This document shows, piece by piece, positions 1 through 6,357 of a stretch of 16,461 bases of DNA. This stretch comes from Lysobacterales bacterium. Lineage in GTDB: Bacteria; Pseudomonadota; Gammaproteobacteria; Xanthomonadales; Marinicellaceae. Position 1 is the stretch's first letter, and each line of letters starts with the position of its first letter. The notes under the pieces are model-generated. The model was not told the origin of the DNA and searched no databases. It saw only the letters and a list, made by a program, of their open reading frames with translations. The position numbers and the translations under genes are program-made. The stretch covers positions 1-16,461 of the forward strand of contig JALSIL010000317.1 in assembly GCA_026990095.1 (NCBI GenBank), given 5' to 3'.

Positions 1-149
1 GATTTACCGCAGGTAATCACAGCAGTCTACTTAGTCCAGTAGGTTCATTAGCAGCAACAGTAGAAATGCAAACGCAAATGGCAAGTATGATTGCTACACG
101 GGGTACGACAGTTGTTGTAACAGATACTTCAGTCATTCAAGATCAATAA
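1..149 (+). CDS. C-terminus of probable VolA/Pla-1/Cef-like lipase (5' truncated)
   Basis: An open frame enters from the left edge (codons begin at base 3) and ends with TAA at 147-149, giving about 48 C-terminal residues. The visible tail contains NHSSLLSP, then SLAATVEMQTQMASMIA, and ends near DTSVIQDQ. This resembles my recollection of the end of the Pla-1/Cef/VolA family of secreted or surface lipases, where the HxSLL-like stretch lies near the catalytic His and a TEMQ-type helix follows. VolA of Vibrio cholerae is a surface lipoprotein lysophospholipase. The next gene starts 14 nt downstream behind a clear Shine-Dalgarno, so the two are probably co-transcribed. The catalytic Ser and Asp lie outside the window, so the family call rests on the tail alone; another alpha/beta hydrolase is possible. 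Confidence 0.6.
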   Translation, partial: FTAGNHSSLLSPVGSLAATVEMQTQMASMIATRGTTVVVTDTSVIQDQ

Positions 150-163
150 AGAGGAGATGAAAA

Positions 164-2038
164 ATGAAAAACAGCAAACAAAATAAATTAAATAAAGCAT
201 TAAAAATTGCTTTAGTAACCACTTCTCTTGGTCTTGTATCATTGGCTCAGGCAATTAACTTTAGCAAAGGTGATTTTTCAGGCAGTTGGGATACCACCGT
301 ATCTTATGGTATTGGATTAAGAGCACAAGAAAGAGATAATGATTTAGTTGGTAAAGCAAATTTGAATCCTTCTGTAGGAGGTCTAGATTTGAATGGTCGA
401 ATTCAAGCACCTGGTCGTTGGTCAATAAACTCTGACAATGGTAATTTGAACTACGATCAGTGGGATAAAATTTCCAATGCGTTAAAATTCACCACTGAAT
501 TTGGTTTTAGTTACCGCAGTTTTGGTGGCTTTTTTAGAGCAACATCGTTTTATGATTTCACCAACAATAGTAAAGAAGGTTTGAGTGATACTGCCAAAGA
601 GTTTGTTGGGTCTATGACACGATTGTTAGATGCCTATGTTTACAAAGATTTTGATATTGGAGAACGTTCAGGATCAGTTCGTCTTGGACGTCAGGTTGTT
701 AGTTGGGGAGAGTCAACCTTTATTCAACAGGGCATCAATGTGATTAACCCGGTCGATGTTTCAAAGATTCGTGTGGCAGGAGCAGAATTAAAAGAGGCAT
801 TATTGCCAATTGACATGATTTATGGTTCTTTTGATATAACCAACAATTTATCAGTTGAAGCATTATACATGTTAGAGTTTGAACAAATTGACCCAGATCC
901 AGCGGGAACTTTTTTCTCAAGTAATGACTTTGCCACACCTGGTGCTGAATACGTGATGCTTGGGTTTGGTATTGTTCCTGAGTTTTCTCAATTAGACGAG
1001 TTTAGATTGGGCGCACAGTTTCATCCTGATCCAGAGGTGAGGGCAGGGTTAAATGAACTGATTTCAAATATTGTAAACTTTACCATCCCTAGGCAGTTTG
1101 TTAATGGTGCACGTGATGATGGGCAATACGGTGTTTCATTTAAGTATTTCTCTCCTGAACTTAATGACACGGAGTTTGGTTTTTATTATTTAAACTACCA
1201 TTCTCGCCTGCCTTTAATTAGCGGTATTGCTCTATCAACAACAAGCCCGAGTACAGGTCGTTATTTCACTGAATACCCTGAGGACATTGATTTATACGGT
1301 TTAAGTTTTAATACCACGATAAATAGCTGGGGAATGTCACTACAAGGTGAGTTGTCTTACCGTCCAAATGTGCCATTACAGATTGATGATGTTGAAGTTT
1401 TATTTGCTGCATTAAGCCCGCTTAATGCGTTAATTCCAGAAGAGTATAATCATTTCACCTCACAATTAGGAGATTTTGCTCCAGGTGAAATTATTCAAGG
1501 TTGGGAAAGGCATGAGATGAGTCAGTTACAATTTACTGCCACAAAATTATTTGGCTCAGGCAATATATTTAGGGCTGATCAAATTGTTTTATTGGGAGAA
1601 GTTGGCTTTACCAATGTCTGGGATTTACCTGATCCCAGCGTGCTTAGGTACAATGGGCCTGGCACAGATACAGGTGGAGGTGCCAGTACGCTGGATGGCG
1701 GTTCAGGCAGAAACCCAGTAACGGAACCAGAGGAAAGTTTTGCAACCCCATTTTCTTGGGGCTATCGTTTAATTACAAGGCTTGACTTTAACAATGCCTT
1801 TGGTTTACCGGTTAATCTTTTCCCAAGAATTGGATTCAATCACGACGTAAAAGGCATCACTCCTGGTCCTGGGGGGAACTTTATTGAAGGCAGGAAGTCT
1901 TTTACAATAGGACTTAATGCCGTTTACCTTGAAACATGGGGTGCAGATATTAGTTACACTTCATTTTTTGGAGCTGGCATTCAAAACTTAATTCATGACA
2001 GAGATTTTGTGTCTCTTAATATTAAGTACTCATTTTAA
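164..2038 (+). CDS. DUF1302 family outer-membrane beta-barrel protein
   Basis: This encodes 624 residues. The start is fixed by GAGGAG at 151-156, eight bases before ATG. Residues 1-30 form a signal peptide: a long Lys/Asn-rich n-region, a hydrophobic core and a cleavage site near AQA|INF. The mature part opens with FSKGDFSGSWDTTVSYGIG, typical of DUF1302 proteins, and is rich in alternating polar/aromatic strands. It ends in ...LNIKYSF, with the terminal Phe and alternating hydrophobics used as the BAM recognition signal of outer-membrane barrels. Members of this family are usually encoded beside DUF1329 genes, exactly as here. I infer an outer-membrane channel or receptor for a hydrophobic substrate that works with the DUF1329, YCF48-like and RND proteins downstream. 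Substrate unknown. It lies 14 nt after the lipase-like gene and 17 nt before the next gene. Confidence 0.85.
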   Translation: MKNSKQNKLNKALKIALVTTSLGLVSLAQAINFSKGDFSGSWDTTVSYGIGLRAQERDNDLVGKANLNPSVGGLDLNGRIQAPGRWSINSDNGNLNYDQWDKISNALKFTTEFGFSYRSFGGFFRATSFYDFTNNSKEGLSDTAKEFVGSMTRLLDAYVYKDFDIGERSGSVRLGRQVVSWGESTFIQQGINVINPVDVSKIRVAGAELKEALLPIDMIYGSFDITNNLSVEALYMLEFEQIDPDPAGTFFSSNDFATPGAEYVMLGFGIVPEFSQLDEFRLGAQFHPDPEVRAGLNELISNIVNFTIPRQFVNGARDDGQYGVSFKYFSPELNDTEFGFYYLNYHSRLPLISGIALSTTSPSTGRYFTEYPEDIDLYGLSFNTTINSWGMSLQGELSYRPNVPLQIDDVEVLFAALSPLNALIPEEYNHFTSQLGDFAPGEIIQGWERHEMSQLQFTATKLFGSGNIFRADQIVLLGEVGFTNVWDLPDPSVLRYNGPGTDTGGGASTLDGGSGRNPVTEPEESFATPFSWGYRLITRLDFNNAFGLPVNLFPRIGFNHDVKGITPGPGGNFIEGRKSFTIGLNAVYLETWGADISYTSFFGAGIQNLIHDRDFVSLNIKYSF

Positions 2039-2055
2039 TTACTTAGGAGATATAG

Positions 2056-3417
2056 ATGAAATTAATAAATAAATCATTAGTCATAGCACTGACTTGTAGT
2101 GTGGTAGTAGGCTCAGCATTTGCTGGAGCACACCCTGAAAAAATAGACAGTTTGTCAAATGAACTAACACCAGTTGGTGCACAAAGAGCTGGAAATGCAG
2201 CAGGAACAATCCCAGAATGGACAGGCGGTATTACTAAGCCACCTGCTGAATATAAAAAAGGAGACCATCACCAAGATCCATTTGCTGATGATAAAATCGA
2301 GTTTACTATCGACGCGTCAAATTATAAGCAATATGCTGATAATCTATCCGTCGGTCAAAAAGCCATGTTTGAAAAGTATCCTGATACTTACAAAATGAAT
2401 GTTTATAAAACCAGACGTTCGGCTTCTTTTCCACAACGTGTTTACGAAAAAACAATTGAAAATGGTAAAACAGGAGTGTTAACAGGTGGTGGAGAAGGTG
2501 TTGCTGGTGTTGCGGAGGGCTTTCCGTTTCCATTTCCTGAAAATGCTTATGAGCTAATGCTTAATCACAAGTTAAAATATAAAGGTTCAGGTGGTGTTCG
2601 CTACAATAATCAAGTAGCACCTACAGCCTCTGGTCGCTATACAGTTGTTAAGTTAAGAGAAGAATTACTAGGTAAATACTATACCGAAGGGAACACCGTT
2701 GAAGACATCGATAATATTCTATTGTACTTTTATCAAGAAGTTGAATCTCCTGCACGTTTAGCTGGGCGTATATTGCTTGTTCATGAAACCATGAACCAGA
2801 TGGAAACACCGCGTCAAGCTTGGGTATATAACCCTGGTCAACGTCGTGTTCGTCGAGCACCTAATGTGGCTTATGATAATCCTGGTACTGCATCAGATGG
2901 ACTGCGTACCAATGATATGACAGACATGTTTAATGGAGCAATGGATAGATTTGACTGGGAAGTGGTAGGTAAAAAAGAAATGTATGTACCTTATAACTCT
3001 TACAAGTCTCACAGCAGTGACTTGAATTATAAAGACTTAGTACAACCAGGTCATTTAAATCAAGATTTAATGCGATACGAGATTCATCGTACTTGGGTTG
3101 TCGAAGCAAAACTTAAAGAAGGTGTTCGCCACATTAACTCAAGAAGAACATTTTATATGGATGAAGACAGTTATCAAATCTTGCTCACAGACCATTACGA
3201 TAAACGTGGAAATATTTGGCGTTTTTCAGAAGCTCACAGTATTAATTATTATGAGGTCCCCACTTTCTGGTCAACCATTGAGACTCACCACGATTTAAGG
3301 TCAGGTCGTTACGTTGCGGTAGGTTTGGATAATCAGGATCCTGTTAACACCTTTAATGAACCGTTGAATGAATCAAATTATACTCCACAAGCATTAAGAA
3401 AGCGTGGTAAAAGGTAA
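2056..3417 (+). CDS. DUF1329 family periplasmic protein (copy 1, secreted form)
   Basis: This is 453 residues, preceded by AGGAG at 2045-2049. Residues 1-23 are a Sec signal peptide with an AFA|GA cleavage site and no lipobox cysteine, so the product should be soluble in the periplasm. The DUF1329 domain fills the rest. It starts near residue 38 with TPVGAQRAGNAAGTIP and contains the conserved blocks SPARLAGRILLVHE, AWVYNPGQRRVRR, APNVAYDNP and TDHYDKRG. The family has been linked to LolA/LolB-like lipid-binding folds and is nearly always next to a DUF1302 gene. I infer a carrier or docking partner for the barrel upstream. A second DUF1329 gene lies 73 nt downstream, and the two domains align without gaps over 416 residues at about 86% identity (my hand count). 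A rho-independent terminator follows the stop. Confidence 0.88.
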   Translation: MKLINKSLVIALTCSVVVGSAFAGAHPEKIDSLSNELTPVGAQRAGNAAGTIPEWTGGITKPPAEYKKGDHHQDPFADDKIEFTIDASNYKQYADNLSVGQKAMFEKYPDTYKMNVYKTRRSASFPQRVYEKTIENGKTGVLTGGGEGVAGVAEGFPFPFPENAYELMLNHKLKYKGSGGVRYNNQVAPTASGRYTVVKLREELLGKYYTEGNTVEDIDNILLYFYQEVESPARLAGRILLVHETMNQMETPRQAWVYNPGQRRVRRAPNVAYDNPGTASDGLRTNDMTDMFNGAMDRFDWEVVGKKEMYVPYNSYKSHSSDLNYKDLVQPGHLNQDLMRYEIHRTWVVEAKLKEGVRHINSRRTFYMDEDSYQILLTDHYDKRGNIWRFSEAHSINYYEVPTFWSTIETHHDLRSGRYVAVGLDNQDPVNTFNEPLNESNYTPQALRKRGKR

Positions 3418-3428
3418 GGTCATTTTAT

Positions 3429-3466
3429 CAACCTTTACTCAATTTACGGGGTAAAGGTTGGTTTTT
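3429..3466 (+). terminator. Rho-independent terminator/attenuator between the two DUF1329 genes
   Basis: A perfect 10-bp stem pairs CAACCTTTAC (3429-3438) with GTAAAGGTTG (3451-3460) around a 12-nt loop, followed by a TTTTT run at 3462-3466. It starts 11 bases after the copy 1 stop and ends 24 bases before the ATG of copy 2. It probably ends most transcripts from the upstream genes, or lets some through so the lipoprotein form is made in smaller amounts. Confidence 0.75.
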
Positions 3467-3490
3467 AAAATTATAAAAAGGGGAACGCAA

Positions 3491-5356
3491 ATGAAAAAAT
3501 ATATAATAACTACTTTGATTCTTATTTCTTTGATATTAGCCAGTTGCTCCAAGCAAAACACAATTAAAGAAGACTCTTCAGAGAGGCAAGAAATTAATGG
3601 TGTTGAACAGACCAGTCGCAATGAAGAACAAGTTAAAAAGCAGTTAGCAAAAGAGGAAACCCAAAGATTGGCAGAACAACAAGCACAGCAAGCTAAACAA
3701 GAAGCCCAAAGATTAGCAGAACAACAAGCACAGCAAGCTAAACAAGAAGCCCAAAGATTGGCAGAACAACAAGCACAGCAAGCTAAACAAGAAGCCCAAA
3801 GATTAGCAGAACAACAAGCACAGCAAGCTAAACAAGAAGCACAAAAATTAGCCGAACAACAAGCACTGCAAGCCAAACAAGAAGCCCAAAGATTGGCAGA
3901 ACAACAAGCACTGCAAGCCAAACAAGAAGCCCAAAGATTGGCAGAACAACAAGCACTGCAAGTCAAACAAGAAGCACAAAGATTGGCAGAACAACAAGCT
4001 AAACAAGAAGCACAAAAATTAACAGCTGCTAAGTTAGCAAAAGAAAAGAGTGTTGCAAAAAAAACTAAACCTACTGTTAAGAAACAACTATCTGCCAGTG
4101 AAAAGACTCCAGTTGGAGCGCAAAGAGCAGGCAATGCTGCTGGTACGATACCTGCTTGGACAGGTGGAATTACTAAACCCCCTGCTGAGTATAAAAAGGG
4201 AGACCACCATCAAGACCCATTTGCCAATGATAAAGTATTATTTACTATAAATGCCTCAAATTATAAACAATATGCCGATCAATTGTCTGTGGGACAAAAA
4301 GCCCTGTTTGAAAAGTATCCTGATACTTACAAAATGCACGTTTATAAAACTCGACGCTCGGCTTCCTTTCCAAAAAGAATTTACCAAAAAACCATTGAAA
4401 ATGCTAAGACTGGAAAATTATCAGCTGATGGGGAAGGAGCTGAAAATGTGGCAGAGGGTTTTCCCTTTCCAAATTTCACCAATGCTTATGAACTCATTCT
4501 TAATCATAAGTTAAAATACAAGGGTGTTGGAGGTGTAAGGTATAATAATCAAGTTGCACCAACAGCTTCAGGGCGGTTTACCGTCGTAAAACTAAAAGAA
4601 GAGTTGCTTGGCAAGTATTATAAACCAGGTAATACTATTAAGGACATCAATAACATCCTTCTGTATTTTTATCAAGAAGTCGAATCACCTGCACGTCTAG
4701 CAGGTAGAATTTTACTAGTCCATGAAACCATGAATCAACAAGTAACACCACGACAAGCATGGGTTTATAACCCAGGCCAACGTCGTGTACGTCGTGCACC
4801 CAATGTAGCCTATGACAATCCAGGTACAGCATCCGATGGTTTACGAACCAACGACATGACAGATATGTTTAATGGTGCTATGGATAGGTTTAACTGGGAG
4901 TTTGTTGGAACGAAGGAAATGTATGTGCCTTATAACTCCTATAAGGTGCATAGTGGAGATTTAGATTATACTGACATTGTTAGACCTGGTCATTTGAATG
5001 CTGATTTAATGCGTTATGAATTGCATCGGGTTCATGTTATTGAAGCATCTTTGAAAGAAGGAGTTCGCCATATAAATTCCAGAAGAACTTTCTATTTGGA
5101 TGAAGACAGTTATCAAATTCTATTAACAGACCATTACGATAAGCGTGGTAAAATCTGGCGTGTTTCCGAGGCTCATAGTATTAATTATTATGAGGTTCCA
5201 ACCTTTTGGTCAACTGTGGAAGCACATTATGACTTGAGATCTGGACGTTATGTCGCAGTTGGATTAGATAATAAAGATCCAGTTAATACCTTTGACGTAC
5301 CGTTGAGCGAAGCAAACTATACACCCCAGGCACTAAGAAAACGTGGCCGAAGGTAA
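3491..5356 (+). CDS. DUF1329 lipoprotein with N-terminal repeat-built helical spacer (copy 2)
   Basis: From the ATG at 3491 this is 621 residues. An in-frame ATG at 3458 would add 11 residues, but it sits inside the terminator stem, lacks a ribosome site and would bury the signal peptide; 3491 has AAGGGGAA at 3479-3486. Residues 1-19 form a lipoprotein signal with lipobox LASC (lipidated Cys19). Ser at +2 predicts outer-membrane sorting. Residues 20-57 are polar. Residues 58-174 are seven 15-residue repeats (QRLAEQQAQQAKQEA and variants) plus one 12-residue unit, predicted to be one long charged helix resembling TolA domain II. A Lys/Thr-rich linker reaches about 205, and residues 206-621 are a full DUF1329 domain. 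I infer an outer-membrane-tethered DUF1329 held away from the membrane by the spacer, a job distinct from that of soluble copy 1. The function of DUF1329 itself is unproven. Confidence 0.88.
   Translation: MKKYIITTLILISLILASCSKQNTIKEDSSERQEINGVEQTSRNEEQVKKQLAKEETQRLAEQQAQQAKQEAQRLAEQQAQQAKQEAQRLAEQQAQQAKQEAQRLAEQQAQQAKQEAQKLAEQQALQAKQEAQRLAEQQALQAKQEAQRLAEQQALQVKQEAQRLAEQQAKQEAQKLTAAKLAKEKSVAKKTKPTVKKQLSASEKTPVGAQRAGNAAGTIPAWTGGITKPPAEYKKGDHHQDPFANDKVLFTINASNYKQYADQLSVGQKALFEKYPDTYKMHVYKTRRSASFPKRIYQKTIENAKTGKLSADGEGAENVAEGFPFPNFTNAYELILNHKLKYKGVGGVRYNNQVAPTASGRFTVVKLKEELLGKYYKPGNTIKDINNILLYFYQEVESPARLAGRILLVHETMNQQVTPRQAWVYNPGQRRVRRAPNVAYDNPGTASDGLRTNDMTDMFNGAMDRFNWEFVGTKEMYVPYNSYKVHSGDLDYTDIVRPGHLNADLMRYELHRVHVIEASLKEGVRHINSRRTFYLDEDSYQILLTDHYDKRGKIWRVSEAHSINYYEVPTFWSTVEAHYDLRSGRYVAVGLDNKDPVNTFDVPLSEANYTPQALRKRGRR
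3662..4012 (+). repeat. In-frame 45-nt tandem repeat (7 full units + one 36-nt unit)
   Basis: Units begin at 3662, 3707, 3752, 3797, 3842, 3887, 3932 and 3977. The first four are almost identical in DNA, with GCACAGCAA in the middle. Units 5-7 carry GCACTGCAA instead, and unit 8 has lost those 9 bases. Each unit encodes 15 residues, roughly two heptads, rich in Gln, Ala, Glu and Lys. The high DNA identity between adjacent units suggests recent expansion or homogenisation by slippage or unequal recombination. Copy number may vary between strains, and assembly could collapse here. Confidence 0.93.
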
Positions 5357-5377
5357 TAGTTAAATACAAATAGCGAT

Positions 5378-5401
5378 AAGGTTGAATGTTTATTCAACCT
5401 T
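5378..5401 (+). terminator. Hairpin after second DUF1329 gene, possible terminator
   Basis: A perfect 10-bp stem AAGGTTGAAT (5378-5387) / ATTCAACCTT (5392-5401) closes a GTTT loop 22 nt after the stop codon. It is followed by TCTCTATTG, only a weak pyrimidine tract, so termination may be partial and the hairpin may instead stabilise the mRNA 3' end. The arms share CAACCTTT with the hairpin at 3429-3460, so the 3' flank may derive from the same duplication. Confidence 0.5.
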
Positions 5402-5436
5402 TCTCTATTGTGAAAGTGTAGTTAAGAGAGAAATAT

Positions 5437-6357
5437 ATGAAAATTGTTTACTGTGCAATATTACTTATTGCATCAAATATGGTTAGTGCTATTGAGGCGG
5501 AAAAAATGGATGGATTTCTAAATTCCCTCTACTTAGGAATAACAACCAATAAATCTACGGTTATTGCTGTTGGTGAAAGAGGGCATGTTGCTTTAAGTAA
5601 AGATTATGGCAGTACATGGCAACAAGCAAAAAGTGTTCCCACACGGACAACGTTAACGTCGGTGGCTATGGTTGGAAAAAATGCTTGGGCTGTTGGCCAC
5701 GATACAACGATTATATACAGCAGTGATGAAGGCGAAAACTGGACTGTGCAATTTGAAGACAAAGACCGACAAATGCCTTTGTTAGATGTTATGTTTATTA
5801 ATGAAAGTGAAGGCTTTGCTATTGGAGCTTATGGAACTTACCTTACCACCTATGATGGCGGTAAAAATTGGAATGATTCGTTAATAGCTGAAGACCAAGA
5901 CTTTCATTTGAATAAAATAATTAAAGTTGATGAATACCGCTATTTTGTAGTGGCTGAAGCAGGCAATGCTTTTAGAAGTTTTGATGCAGGAAAGAACTGG
6001 GAATTAATTGAACTCCCTTATCCTGGATCAATGTTTGGAGTGGTGAGTTATAATAATCAGATTATTACTTACGGTTTACGTGGGCACGTTTTGGTATCAG
6101 ATAATTTCGGTGATACGTTTGTGCAACTTGAATCGCCAGTTCTCAATAGTTTATTTGGCTCAACTATTTCATCCAATAATAGTTTATTGATAGTCGGAGC
6201 TAATAGTGCAGTTCTAAAATACAACAATAAGAGTTTGAAGAAAATCAATATGCAAAGCAGTGAAGGAGATTTTACTGGAGTATTATCAATTAAAAATAAT
6301 AAGCTTATATTTATTAGTGAATCAGGAATAAGCACTAAAATCATGGGGAATAATTAA
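5437..6357 (+). CDS. YCF48/Hcf136-like Asp-box beta-propeller, exported
   Basis: This is 306 residues with AAGAGAG about 8 nt before the ATG. Residues 1-18 form a signal peptide ending near VSA|IE. Asp-box (BNR-type S/T-x-D-x-G-x-T/N-W) motifs recur at residues 54-61 (SKDYGSTW), 95-102 (SSDEGENW), 138-145 (TYDGGKNW), 181-188 (SFDAGKNW) and, degenerate, 221-228 (SDNFGDTF). The spacing of about 40 residues fits one blade each. In cyanobacteria and plastids YCF48 is a photosystem II assembly factor. Heterotrophic homologues sit beside RND genes, so this is best read as a periplasmic scaffold or accessory protein for the transporter encoded next. Its stop codon overlaps the RND start by one base (TAATG), implying translational coupling. 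No catalytic residues of a sialidase are apparent. Confidence 0.82.
   Translation: MKIVYCAILLIASNMVSAIEAEKMDGFLNSLYLGITTNKSTVIAVGERGHVALSKDYGSTWQQAKSVPTRTTLTSVAMVGKNAWAVGHDTTIIYSSDEGENWTVQFEDKDRQMPLLDVMFINESEGFAIGAYGTYLTTYDGGKNWNDSLIAEDQDFHLNKIIKVDEYRYFVVAEAGNAFRSFDAGKNWELIELPYPGSMFGVVSYNNQIITYGLRGHVLVSDNFGDTFVQLESPVLNSLFGSTISSNNSLLIVGANSAVLKYNNKSLKKINMQSSEGDFTGVLSIKNNKLIFISESGISTKIMGNN

Noticed and set aside
3458..3490. Earlier in-frame ATG that would extend the DUF1329 lipoprotein by 11 residues.
   Set aside because: It lies within the terminator stem, lacks a Shine-Dalgarno and would displace the lipoprotein signal peptide; ATG 3491 has a good site.
3662..4012. CRISPR-like array.
   Set aside because: The units are directly joined with no variable spacers and are in frame with a coding sequence.
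3439..4134. A 231-codon antisense frame that would make a Cys/Ala-rich repeat protein (CASCLAC-type units).
   Set aside because: It is the exact complement of the 45-nt repeats encoding the helical spacer. Open length is a by-product of the repeat, there is no upstream ribosome site, and the + strand protein has a lipobox and a conserved domain.
5437..6357. Reading the Asp-box protein as a sialidase.
   Set aside because: Asp boxes are fold markers only; the sialidase Arg triad and FRIP motif are not seen, and the RND neighbour fits the YCF48-like group.
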